Assembly: GCA_030043495.1 (NCBI GenBank)
Contig: JASHXO010000066.1
Coordinates: 1 to 6,786 of the forward strand
Reading direction: 5' to 3'
DNA: 6,786 nucleotides
DNA from: Candidatus Rhabdochlamydia sp.
Lineage (GTDB): Bacteria > Chlamydiota > Chlamydiia > Chlamydiales > Rhabdochlamydiaceae
Each line of letters starts with the position of its first letter. The stretch's first letter is position 1. A model generated the notes under the pieces. That model saw only the letters and a program-made list of their open reading frames with translations, was not told the DNA's origin and searched no databases. Of the stretch, positions 1 through 6,786 are shown one piece after another. The position numbers were made by a program, and so were the translations under genes.

Positions 1-209
1 GGAAAAAAACATTTTTTAACCACCCGCGAACAAGGTTCGCTAGAGATCACAGAGAGGGCTTAAATTTTAAATCGACGTATTCCTTCGCGCAATAACTTCA
101 TCGGCAATCTGAATATCGAGTCAGCAGCTAACACAAATCATGCTCAATATGTTACATGTTAAGTCAAATTTTCATCAAGTCGTTTCTTCAATCACAAACG
201 GTATACATC
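1..209. other. left-edge stretch without a convincing gene
   Basis: No start-to-stop coding region of useful length lies here on either strand. One plus-strand frame is open from the window edge to a TAA at 61-63 (20 codons), so the tail of a rightward gene entering from outside cannot be excluded, but 20 codons are too few to judge. The minus strand downstream of the stop codon at 210-212 has no clear intrinsic terminator. The only structured element is the short hairpin at 26-40, flanked on its left by A and T tracts. Confidence 0.5.
26..40. repeat. 6-bp inverted repeat (GCGAAC / GTTCGC, 3-nt loop)
   Basis: GCGAAC at 26-31 pairs perfectly with GTTCGC at 35-40 around an AAG loop. Read on the minus strand, the hairpin is followed about 16 bases later by a T7 run (positions 9 down to 3). 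It could be a weak terminator-like end for leftward transcription from the 765-residue gene. The separation between stem and T run is too long for a textbook intrinsic terminator, so this role is only a possibility. Confidence 0.3.
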
Positions 210-2507
210 TCATTTTTTGACAAGGCATCCATGGCCCGAGATTTTAATTAAGCCATTGAGGTTGTGCTTATCTAGTAACCCTTGTAAGATAACACGATTC
301 AAATCAAATCCGCTATTTTTTCTAGCTTCAACGAGATCTTGTCTAAATAAATACCCAACGTATGAATTCACTCCAGCTTGATCGAGGAATTTCTCTATCA
401 ATTTATAAGTATCAGAATTCACATTAACGCCGGTAATAGGTTTGTCATTTTTCCTTGTAACATGCTGCCTAATTTGTGCTCTTGAGGGAACCATAGTTCC
501 AGCACCAACGTCGGGTCCAATATTTTCTTTTTTTAGCCAGTCTCCTGTATAGTCAGCATAATTTCTCGCTCCAATCGCCATAGAAGCAGAGCCAAAAGAG
601 TGGATCTTTTCATTCTTTGTTTGAGAGCCAATAGGTACACCTGAAGTAAAATCATAATCCAGTTGCAAATCTTTTTGGAACTCTTTGCTAGCTTGTTTCA
701 ACACTACATCATCTTGACCAATAGAATAGACAAACTGATCGCATTCTACTTCAAATATTGAAGGAATTGCGTCTGGATCCATGGATTTAAATTCCAATTT
801 GAGCTTACCATTAACAGGATTAACAGTAATTTTTTGCAGATTTCCAGTCAACATTTCATTTCGACTTTTCGCTGCGTCAATAGATCTCGAAGCTAGTCGA
901 CCATTACCCACAGTATCAAAAACCCTTGCAATCCAAATGACCGAATTTTTTCTATTTTTTTCTGAAAATTCAAGAAATTGAGCCTCTTTATCTTGCCCAA
1001 AAAACCCTTTTCGATAACATGCTGAAGCAGTGCCCCCTCCACCGTAAACAACAATTGACCTAGTGGCTGTGCAATGTTCTTCAGAATCTGTCAACATAAA
1101 TTTGTTCCCGTCGACAATTGGGGTATATTTTTTACTTTCGTCAAATTTGCTTAGTGAATCAAAATCTGATTTGCTGATGATGGAATCTGAAATTTTTCTG
1201 GAGGGTCCAAGTCCAGTGCAAATATCAATCTCATTTGTATAAATAGTTTTTTGTCCTTCGAGAGTCGTGATGACCAAGCGATACTCGCTATTTGCACATT
1301 TCCAGTCATTAGAATGGACGCTTTTTCTTTCAATACTTGTCACTGCAGCTGTCAAAAGCGGAGCTTGCGTCTTAGCTAAAATCACTTGATTTGCTTGATA
1401 GACATGTCTTGCATTAACAAATGCATTTGCATCATATTTTTCTACAGTTACATAATCCGAAGGGTTCCATTTCATATCTGCACGCTCCAAAAAACTGTGA
1501 GGTTGTGCGAGTGCGTAGTCATGGCTCCAGCATCCAGAATTTTCCGCAATCATCAAAACATCAGGAAATTCTCCTTGAGACAATCTTTCTTCCGTTTTTC
1601 CATGATGCGATGTATGTTTTTCAAGCCAAACTGTTACACCAGTGTCTCCAGCACCTAAAATCACATGAGAGCAAATCGCAAATTCCTGATTCTTGAGAAT
1701 TTTTGAAATCCCTTCATTTGTCGACTTCTTAACTTCGCGTGATTTTACGAATCGATCATAACTTCGTGTAATTCGTGAAAGGTCGTCTATTTCCATTGTT
1801 GTTGTTGTTGAGAGATTAGAAGTTGATTTCTTATTAAATTGATTAGATCCTACATCTCCTTCTGAGAAAATGATTTTCAAATCATAGACTCGATTATACG
1901 TTAGAAGTGCTTGCTGAAATATTTCAAAACAATGTTCTTTAGTATAATGTGATTTGAAAACTCTTGGATTTTTATTAATAGATTTTATAACTTTATCAAA
2001 ATTTTTACTTAAATCTTGCCGGTTTTTAATTCCATATTTATGTAAACAGGAACAAATAAAGTTAATTTTGTATTGGGCTACTTGAGTGGCAGAATTGGAA
2101 CCCCGTATTTCATCAAATTTTCTTTCCTTTGATGGGTGATTTTCTTCTTTTTTGTGTTTCCTCGGGTTTTGCTTAACATCAAACTCTGAATCAGAACTCG
2201 TCGATTTTGTAGAACTTAATTGTTTCGGTGTATGAAAATGACGCTTCCGGCGGGTGGGCGTGGTCGGAAGGAATGTCTGTTCCATATCCCATGTCGTAAA
2301 TGGATAAAACATTCCAACAATACCGTTGAATAAATTTGAAATCGGATCAATTTCGAGGCCATTTTCTTGAGTTTGATACACCATTCTCTTCCCTTCTTCA
2401 TCAGAGCTCGTTGACTCAGAAGTCGATTGGCTTGAAAAATTATTATTGGAAAAATCATCAGTTTTTTGCGCTCCACATCCAAGTACTGAAAATCCTGTAA
2501 ATGACAT
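210..2507 (-). CDS. putative FAD/NAD(P)-binding flavoprotein with long low-complexity N-terminal extension (765 aa)
   Basis: I do not recognise a named family member. Residues 281-296 form a first Rossmann-type beta-alpha-beta start with GAGDTG (285-290). Further on, IAENSGCW (320-327) resembles the acidic ribose-binding residue and G-x-W stretch of flavin-containing monooxygenases. DICTGLGPS (428-436) resembles their ATG-type hinge. A second Rossmann glycine run, YGGGGTAS (488-495), lies about 200 residues after the first, the spacing usual for class B monooxygenases. CDQFVYSIGQ (589-598) and IHSFGSASMAIG (635-646) look like the closing hinge and FAD-end segments. No Baeyer-Villiger fingerprint is visible between the folds. 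Residues 1-140 are rich in Ser, Thr, Lys and Asn with basic clusters at 86-90 and 115-130; 140-215 look helical. There is no signal peptide: the start is ten residues before a lone VLGC. The start is fixed by a GAGG ribosome-binding site and an in-frame TGA eight codons upstream. A redox role is inference; the substrate is unknown. Confidence 0.8.
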   Translation of the reverse strand: MSFTGFSVLGCGAQKTDDFSNNNFSSQSTSESTSSDEEGKRMVYQTQENGLEIDPISNLFNGIVGMFYPFTTWDMEQTFLPTTPTRRKRHFHTPKQLSSTKSTSSDSEFDVKQNPRKHKKEENHPSKERKFDEIRGSNSATQVAQYKINFICSCLHKYGIKNRQDLSKNFDKVIKSINKNPRVFKSHYTKEHCFEIFQQALLTYNRVYDLKIIFSEGDVGSNQFNKKSTSNLSTTTTMEIDDLSRITRSYDRFVKSREVKKSTNEGISKILKNQEFAICSHVILGAGDTGVTVWLEKHTSHHGKTEERLSQGEFPDVLMIAENSGCWSHDYALAQPHSFLERADMKWNPSDYVTVEKYDANAFVNARHVYQANQVILAKTQAPLLTAAVTSIERKSVHSNDWKCANSEYRLVITTLEGQKTIYTNEIDICTGLGPSRKISDSIISKSDFDSLSKFDESKKYTPIVDGNKFMLTDSEEHCTATRSIVVYGGGGTASACYRKGFFGQDKEAQFLEFSEKNRKNSVIWIARVFDTVGNGRLASRSIDAAKSRNEMLTGNLQKITVNPVNGKLKLEFKSMDPDAIPSIFEVECDQFVYSIGQDDVVLKQASKEFQKDLQLDYDFTSGVPIGSQTKNEKIHSFGSASMAIGARNYADYTGDWLKKENIGPDVGAGTMVPSRAQIRQHVTRKNDKPITGVNVNSDTYKLIEKFLDQAGVNSYVGYLFRQDLVEARKNSGFDLNRVILQGLLDKHNLNGLIKISGHGCLVKK
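1796..1810 (-). repeat. in-frame trinucleotide repeat, five TTG units
   Basis: Five perfect tandem TTG units on the plus strand (CAA on the minus strand) lie inside the 765-residue gene. In its frame they read as ACA codons giving four consecutive threonines (residues 234-237), just before Met238 and the start of the more ordered region. Slippage here would change the Thr count without shifting the frame. It probably marks a flexible linker. Confidence 0.7.
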
Positions 2508-2512
2508 AATAA

Positions 2513-2516
2513 CCTC
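2513..2516 (-). promoter_or_regulatory. ribosome-binding site of the 765-aa gene
   Basis: The minus strand reads GAGG, then TTATT, then ATG at 2507-2505. The five-base spacing is normal and supports Met at 2507 as the start. Another ATG at 2518-2516 overlaps the GAGG in a different frame and opens only an overlapping reading frame, so it is not used here. Confidence 0.65.
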
Positions 2517-2541
2517 ATTATTTTTTATTCAACCTACATAA

Positions 2542-2570
2542 ATAATAATAAATTGTTAATTACAAGTAAA
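2542..2570 (-). promoter_or_regulatory. candidate housekeeping (sigma-70-like) promoter for the 765-aa gene
   Basis: On the minus strand TTTACT (2570-2565) is followed after 17 bases by TATTAT (2547-2542). These match the consensus hexamers in 4 of 6 and 5 of 6 positions with ideal spacing. Transcription would begin near 2535, giving a short leader of about 27 bases that contains the ribosome-binding site. The high AT content of the region raises the chance of accidental matches. Confidence 0.45.
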
Positions 2571-2771
2571 CAAAATATTAATAATACATTTAGTAAATAT
2601 ATATGCTATTGATTTTTAATGTATTAGTGCGCGTATTTTTTAAGAGTGTTTGTTATTAAGAATTAATGAGACTGGTTAAAGTTGAACCGAAAAAAATTGG
2701 GCGATGCAAATTTATAGACTGACGCATTAAAATAGCGGTACAAAAACAAACTTTAAGTTTCGAGAAGTCCT

Positions 2772-5700
2772 ATGCTTACATTCCAGCAAATCATTCATCG
2801 CCTCACCGAATTTTGGGAAAAACATCACTGTATTATCCACCAAGGCCATGATTTAGAAGTCGGCGCTGGAACTTTCAACCCTGCGACTTTTTTACGTTGC
2901 CTAGGGCCTGAACCTTATAGTACTGCCTATGTGGAACCCTCACGCCGTCCAGGCGATGCCAGATACGGAGAAAATCCCAACCGCATGCACTTGTTCCACC
3001 AATTTCAGGTCATCCTCAAACCTTCTCCTCCCGATGTCTTGGAACTCTATCTAGAATCGCTCAAAGCCCTCAATTTCGATCTGAAAAAGCACGATATTCG
3101 CTTTGTGCACGACGATTGGGAATCTCCAACGCTCGGAGCATGGGGTTTGGGATGGGAAATTTGGTGCGATGGCATGGAGATCACGCAATTCACTTATTTT
3201 CAAGCAATTGGGAGCCTGCCTCTCAAGCCTGTCAGCGCCGAGATCACTTATGGCCTAGAGCGGCTTGCAATGTACATTCAGAATAAAGACAACATCTATG
3301 ATGTCATGTGGAACGAAGAACTGACAATCCACGATATCGCCCATCGCAGCGAGATAGAATGGAGCATTTATAATTTTGAAGAGTCCACGACCGCGATGTG
3401 GCTGCGTCATTTTGAAGATTATGAAAGAGAAGCGAAGACCTTAATTGCCCACCATCTTCCTTTGCCTGCCTATGATTTTGTCATCAAAGCTTCCCATGCT
3501 TTTAATATGCTCGATGCTCGCGGCACAATCTCTGTCACCGAGCGCACTGGATATATCGCGCGCATTCGCGACCTCGCTCGTTTGATCGCCATCGAATATA
3601 CCTCTTCGAGAGAAAAGCTAGGTTTCCCTCTGCTTAAAGATAAACAAAAGTCTTCCAAAAAAATTCCGGCTCTCAAAACGCCAAAATTTGCTCCTAATAA
3701 ACGGCAAGATTTTTTACTTGAGATTGGTTCAGAACAACTCCCGGCAACCTTTATTCCCATTGGGTGTTCAAATCTAGAGAAGGGAATGCGGCGCTTACTC
3801 GAAGAGCACCAACTTGCTTTTGAATCGATCCAAATTTATGGAACGCCACAAAGACTCGCCGTCTCCGTAAAGGGGCTCGTCGAAGGAACGGAACCCAAAG
3901 AAACCTTGCGCCGCGGCCCCTCTGTCTCATCGGCATTTGATGCCTCTGGCAAGCCTACTCCCCAGGGTGAAGGATTTTTTAAATCCATTGGGATTTCGGG
4001 GATGACATTGGGCGCTGTTCAAAAAGGCAAAATCAAAAAACTTAAGATCGATAAAGTCAAAGAAGCTGACTATCTATTTGCAACGATCACCGAACCTGGG
4101 AAATCCACTTTCTATCTCCTTGCTGAAGAACTTCCCAAACTCATTCTCAACTTGGAATTCCCCAAAAAAATGCGCTGGGGAGATCTCGACATCAGCTATC
4201 CTCGCCCAATCCATTGGATCCTCGCACTCTTTGGCGAGAAAATCATTCCCTTCCAAGTGGGAGATATTTTTTCCGATCGTTTCTCATTCGGACATGCTCA
4301 GTTGTCGCCAAAGAAATTCTCATTAAAAGCTCCCAAGGATTACATCAAAGAGCTAAAAAAGCATTACGTGCTTGCGGATATCGAAGAGCGCAAACAAAAT
4401 ATCCTTAAACAGTTAAAAGCCCTCGAAAAAAAGAACAAAGGACGCGCACTTGAAATCGAAAAAGTTGTTCCCCAAGTTCTTCATCTCGTTGAGTGGCCGC
4501 AGCTGACTTCTGCGACGTTTGATCCCGCATTTTTAAAAGCACCCAAAGAGGTCTTGATCTCGGAAATGGTCGAACATCAAAAATATTTCCCAGTTGCCGA
4601 TAACAAGAGCAATCTTAAGAACCTTTTTATCATCACAGCCGACAATAAACCGAGCGATTTGATCCGGCGCGGCAATCAGAAAGTCCTCTCAGCACGGCTT
4701 TCCGATGGAGTTTTTCTTTATGAACAGGACCTGAAAATACCTTTGGAAAAATTCAACGAGAAACTGAGTATGATGACTCATCAGAAAGACCTCGGCACGA
4801 TGCTAGATAAAGTAGAACGCCTGGCCTTGATTGCTGAAGATTTGAACGAATATCTAGAAATTGCCGACCAAAGGAAATTAGCCCAGGCCGCTTTATTATG
4901 CAAAGCCGATCTTGCTTCCGCTCTTGTTAAAGAATTTCCTGAGCTGCAAGGAACAATCGGTAAATATTACGCATTGGCTCAAAAAGAAGATAAGGAAGTC
5001 GCAGAAGCAATCCAGGAACATTGGATGCCGCGCGCCGAACATGCACCACTTCCTCAGACGGCAACCGGAATTGTCTTAAGCCTTGCTGACAAGATTGATA
5101 ATTTGATCGGATGTTATAGCGTAGGGCTTAAACCTTCTTCTTCCAGCGATCCTTATGCTTTGCGTAGACAGTCAATCGGCCTGCTTAAAATTTTAATCGA
5201 AGGAAAAGAAAGCGTCGATCTGAGAAAAGTGCTGGAAGAAGCGTGCCGAGCATTTCCGAGAATCAAAAACAATGCTGTCTCGATTATTCAAGAAATTCTA
5301 ACGTTCATCACCGCTCGCGCCAAATCTGTGTTTGAGGAATATGGCTTTAAAAAAGATGAGATCGACGCCTCATTGCAGAGCCTTTGTTTCGATCCTTATG
5401 ATCAGTTTTGTAAAACACAGGCATTGCATGCTTTCCGCAGTACAGGAAAGGAATTCGCCAAACTTTTCGAAGTCTATAAACGAGCCAAAGGCCAGCTTGA
5501 AAAACCCGCATTGGCTTCTTTCCAACCCAAACTTGCCGTTGAGTCTGCTGAAAAGGAATTGATGCACGCCCTAGATACTTTGCAAAAGCATTGGAAAGAG
5601 ACTATCAAAGAACGCAAGTATCTTGACGCTTTTCGCATGATTGCAAAGTTACAGGTTCCCCTTGCCAAGCTTTTCGACACAGTGAAAATTCTTGCCGATG

Positions 5701-5795
5701 ATCCTCAGCTGCGTGAAAATCGAATCGCCCTGCTGCAAAAAGTTTTCGCGCCATTTCAAGAGTTGCTCGATTTCAGTAAAATCCAAGAGATCTAA
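2772..5795 (+). CDS. glyQS: glycyl-tRNA synthetase, fused alpha and beta subunits (1007 aa)
   Basis: This cytoplasmic enzyme attaches glycine to tRNA-Gly using ATP. Residues 1 to about 288 are a complete GlyQ-type alpha subunit, the class II catalytic core. [11 protein letters not shown] (119-129), TQFTYFQ (138-144), the motif-3 segment [14 protein letters not shown] (157-170, catalytic Arg164) and [12 protein letters not shown] (247-258) closely follow the Escherichia coli alpha subunit as I recall it. A Lys/Pro-rich linker (about 290-311) leads into a GlyS-type beta subunit starting at [12 protein letters not shown] (313-324). Recognisable later blocks are KADL near 713, LADKID near 771, DPYALRR near 793 and a C-terminal anticodon-binding helical domain ending in a [13 protein letters not shown] stretch. 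Length fits the roughly 1000-residue chlamydial fusions. The ATG at 2772 has a modest GAGAAG ribosome-binding site four bases upstream (2762-2767) and matches the start of the alpha subunit. No frameshift or missing key residue is seen. No intrinsic terminator with a T run follows on the plus strand, so readthrough into the dipeptidase gene is possible. Confidence 0.98.
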   Translation: MLTFQQIIHRLTEFWEKHHCIIHQGHDLEVGAGTFNPATFLRCLGPEPYSTAYVEPSRRPGDARYGENPNRMHLFHQFQVILKPSPPDVLELYLESLKALNFDLKKHDIRFVHDDWESPTLGAWGLGWEIWCDGMEITQFTYFQAIGSLPLKPVSAEITYGLERLAMYIQNKDNIYDVMWNEELTIHDIAHRSEIEWSIYNFEESTTAMWLRHFEDYEREAKTLIAHHLPLPAYDFVIKASHAFNMLDARGTISVTERTGYIARIRDLARLIAIEYTSSREKLGFPLLKDKQKSSKKIPALKTPKFAPNKRQDFLLEIGSEQLPATFIPIGCSNLEKGMRRLLEEHQLAFESIQIYGTPQRLAVSVKGLVEGTEPKETLRRGPSVSSAFDASGKPTPQGEGFFKSIGISGMTLGAVQKGKIKKLKIDKVKEADYLFATITEPGKSTFYLLAEELPKLILNLEFPKKMRWGDLDISYPRPIHWILALFGEKIIPFQVGDIFSDRFSFGHAQLSPKKFSLKAPKDYIKELKKHYVLADIEERKQNILKQLKALEKKNKGRALEIEKVVPQVLHLVEWPQLTSATFDPAFLKAPKEVLISEMVEHQKYFPVADNKSNLKNLFIITADNKPSDLIRRGNQKVLSARLSDGVFLYEQDLKIPLEKFNEKLSMMTHQKDLGTMLDKVERLALIAEDLNEYLEIADQRKLAQAALLCKADLASALVKEFPELQGTIGKYYALAQKEDKEVAEAIQEHWMPRAEHAPLPQTATGIVLSLADKIDNLIGCYSVGLKPSSSSDPYALRRQSIGLLKILIEGKESVDLRKVLEEACRAFPRIKNNAVSIIQEILTFITARAKSVFEEYGFKKDEIDASLQSLCFDPYDQFCKTQALHAFRSTGKEFAKLFEVYKRAKGQLEKPALASFQPKLAVESAEKELMHALDTLQKHWKETIKERKYLDAFRMIAKLQVPLAKLFDTVKILADDPQLRENRIALLQKVFAPFQELLDFSKIQEI

Positions 5796-5815
5796 TCAAT
5801 TTTGTAAAAATTTCA

Positions 5816-5845
5816 TAGACAGACTTCTTTGCCCTCTTGCATAAT
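5816..5845 (+). promoter_or_regulatory. candidate housekeeping promoter for the dipeptidase gene
   Basis: TAGACA (5816-5821) and CATAAT (5840-5845) each match the sigma-70-type consensus in five of six positions with an 18-base spacer. Initiation near 5852 would give a leader of about 50 bases that contains the palindrome at 5879-5892 and the ribosome-binding site. It begins 20 bases after the synthetase stop codon, so the dipeptidase gene can probably be transcribed independently. Confidence 0.45.
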
Positions 5846-5878
5846 CTCTTTTCGCTTTTCTAAAAAAGCATAAAAAAA

Positions 5879-5892
5879 CCTGCTTAAGCAGG
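5879..5892. repeat. perfect 14-base palindrome overlapping the dipeptidase ribosome-binding site
   Basis: CCTGCTTAAGCAGG equals its own reverse complement and can fold as a 5-bp GC-rich stem with a TTAA loop. On the plus strand it is preceded by seven A's and its right arm contains the first AGG of the AGGAGG Shine-Dalgarno sequence, so folding could partly hide the site. On the minus strand the stem is followed directly by seven T's, the layout of a short intrinsic terminator for leftward transcription. No leftward gene is seen here, so either role is inference. Confidence 0.5.
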
Positions 5893-5895
5893 AGG
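5890..5895 (+). promoter_or_regulatory. strong Shine-Dalgarno sequence of the dipeptidase gene
   Basis: AGGAGG matches the canonical ribosome-binding sequence fully. Two adjacent in-frame ATG codons follow, at 5899 (3-base spacing) and 5902 (6-base spacing). The second has the more usual spacing and is preferred, though the difference is one residue. Confidence 0.75.
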
Positions 5896-5901
5896 TTAAT
5901 G

Positions 5902-6786
5902 ATGAAAAAGGCAGGAATACCCGTTATCGATTTGCATAACGATCTATTATCTTACTTGTCGCATCAATCGGGGCGCTCGCCTAAAGATCCGATCTCTCGC
6001 AGTTCTTACCAGCAACTCAGTCAAGGAAATGTCAAACTACAGACACTTGCAATATTCAGTAAGACCGGAAAAAATTCTGTTGAAAACGGACGCAAGCAGG
6101 TCGATAACTTTATTCAATTGACGACTCAACATCTGACAATGTTCGCTCCATACCGTTTTCCCCTTGATGCGCAAAAATCCATTGTCCATGTCATCGCTGC
6201 TTTTGAAAACGCTTCGGCATTTGCCAGCGAAACAGAATCGCTTTCAGAGGCGATCCTCCGGTTGGAAGAATACGTAAAAGCCATCGGCCCAATTTTTTAC
6301 ATCAGCCTCACTTGGGATGAAGAAAACCGTTTTGGGGGTGGCAACCGCTCAACGGCCGGGCTCAAAGAAGATGGAAAACGCCTAGTAGAATGGATGCACA
6401 AGAAGAACATTGCTCTGGATTTGAGCCATACGTCCGATAGGCTTGCCCATGATCTTTTGAACTTCATCGATCAAAATGTATTGGAAATCCCCGTCATCGC
6501 CAGCCATTCTAATTTTCGCGTCATTTCAGACTACCCCCGCAATCTTCCTGATGATCTGGCAAAAGAAATTATCCGCCGTAGGGGACTGATCGGACTCAAT
6601 CTTTTTGCTCCTTTCATTCATAAAACTGACCCCTCTGCAATCGTTCGCCATGTTGAATATGGGCTCGAACTAGGGGCAGAAAATGCCCTATGTTTCGGGG
6701 CCGACTTTTTTTGCGACTCTGATTTTCCCGATTTCTTGAGAGAAAAATATCAGCGGTCTGAGGCATTTTATCCTGAATTCAACGAC
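5902..6786 (+). CDS. membrane-dipeptidase family metallohydrolase (peptidase M19), 3' end outside window
   Basis: The reading frame is open for 295 codons to the right edge without a stop, so the C-terminus is missing. The family hydrolyses dipeptides with two zinc ions and often accepts a D-residue at the C-terminal position. The expected active-site residues are all visible: the HxD pair in DLHND (His12, Asp14), the bridging glutamate in AAFENA (Glu102), the zinc histidines in LDLSHT (His176) and ASHSN (His202), the substrate-binding arginine in YPRNLPDD (Arg213, eleven residues after the histidine as in human renal dipeptidase) and Asp268 in FGADF. The N-terminus goes straight into the first strand with no signal peptide or membrane segment, so the enzyme is predicted to be cytoplasmic despite the family name. 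It lies 106 bases after the synthetase stop on the same strand and has its own promoter candidate. A role in recycling peptides, perhaps cell-wall-derived ones, is inference. Full members are usually about 320-370 residues, so most of the protein is present. Confidence 0.9.
   Translation, partial: MKKAGIPVIDLHNDLLSYLSHQSGRSPKDPISRSSYQQLSQGNVKLQTLAIFSKTGKNSVENGRKQVDNFIQLTTQHLTMFAPYRFPLDAQKSIVHVIAAFENASAFASETESLSEAILRLEEYVKAIGPIFYISLTWDEENRFGGGNRSTAGLKEDGKRLVEWMHKKNIALDLSHTSDRLAHDLLNFIDQNVLEIPVIASHSNFRVISDYPRNLPDDLAKEIIRRRGLIGLNLFAPFIHKTDPSAIVRHVEYGLELGAENALCFGADFFCDSDFPDFLREKYQRSEAFYPEFND

Larger units (their letters stand above)
2508..2771. other. AT-rich divergent intergenic region
   Basis: This 264-base spacer separates the starts of the leftward 765-residue gene and the rightward glycyl-tRNA synthetase gene, so it must carry control signals for both unless the synthetase is read from elsewhere. 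It is strongly AT-rich, particularly 2521-2626. It contains a promoter candidate facing left (2542-2570). Facing right I found no good -35/-10 pair; the best -10-like hexamer is TAAAAT at 2728-2733, without a matching -35. An inverted repeat of 9 bp (2582-2590 with 2618-2626, 27-base loop) is present but composed almost entirely of A and T. No T-box or other riboswitch structure was recognised. Confidence 0.55.

Noticed and set aside
26..40. tRNA T-arm suggested by GGTTCG
   Set aside because: No acceptor, anticodon or D arms can be built around it. It is an isolated hairpin.
1..63. Open frame of 20 codons from the left edge to TAA as the tail of a rightward gene
   Set aside because: Too short and without recognisable similarity; an overlapping frame is open as far to 93, so coding cannot be distinguished from chance.
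1386..1696. Plus-strand open frames opposite the 765-residue gene
   Set aside because: They overlap fully with a better-supported gene on the other strand, have no ribosome-binding sites of note and encode Cys/Phe/Ser-rich sequence typical of antisense frames.
2475..2507. Possible lipoprotein signal (VLGC at residues 8-11) at the N-terminus of the 765-residue protein
   Set aside because: Only ten residues precede the cysteine, with no basic n-region and no adequate hydrophobic core. An in-frame stop eight codons upstream rules out a longer start.
2582..2626. 9-bp inverted repeat in the intergenic region as an operator or attachment site
   Set aside because: It is made almost only of A and T within a strongly AT-rich stretch and has a 27-base loop, so a chance origin is likely.
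2682..2733. Promoter for the synthetase gene using TTGAAC (2682) or TTGGGC (2697) with TATAGA (2713) or TAAAAT (2728)
   Set aside because: No combination gives a spacer between 15 and 20 bases, so none was listed as a promoter.
3470..4408. Short open frames on both strands inside the synthetase gene
   Set aside because: The synthetase frame is certain from family similarity along its whole length. These are out-of-frame shadows.
5854..5869. Hairpin GCTTTT / AAAAGC as a terminator for the synthetase gene
   Set aside because: The stem is mostly A-T pairs and no T run follows on the plus strand, so it does not resemble an effective intrinsic terminator.

Overview
The window most likely comes from a member of the Chlamydiae, probably an environmental (amoeba-associated) lineage. 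The main reason is the central gene, which fuses the alpha and beta subunits of bacterial glycyl-tRNA synthetase into one polypeptide of about 1000 residues. That arrangement is characteristic of Chlamydiae and of plastid-targeted plant enzymes, whereas most bacteria carry separate glyQ and glyS genes. The genus cannot be fixed from the sequence alone.

Layout: positions 1-209 hold no convincing gene, only a short GC-rich hairpin (26-40). Positions 210-2507 on the minus strand encode a 765-residue protein I cannot name. Its C-terminal two thirds look like a flavoprotein with two dinucleotide-binding folds, most like flavin-containing/class B monooxygenases. Its first 275 residues or so are a Ser/Thr/Lys-rich, probably partly disordered extension with basic clusters. 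Positions 2508-2771 are a very AT-rich divergent intergenic region with a good promoter candidate for the minus-strand gene. Positions 2772-5795 encode the fused glycyl-tRNA synthetase. After a 103-base gap that holds a promoter candidate, a perfect 14-base palindrome and a strong Shine-Dalgarno sequence, a membrane-dipeptidase-family (peptidase M19) gene starts at about 5902 and runs off the right edge.

The synthetase and the dipeptidase are housekeeping-type genes on the same strand and may be partly co-transcribed, although the dipeptidase appears to have its own promoter. The minus-strand flavoprotein-like gene is divergent and by eye more AT-rich, especially in its N-terminal third. It looks like accessory, lineage-specific content beside a conserved gene. 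No mobile element, tRNA, rRNA or CRISPR array was found. The item most deserving follow-up is the 765-residue protein, for its fusion of a redox fold to a eukaryotic-looking, low-complexity N-terminus. I do not see a clear multi-gene novel system.
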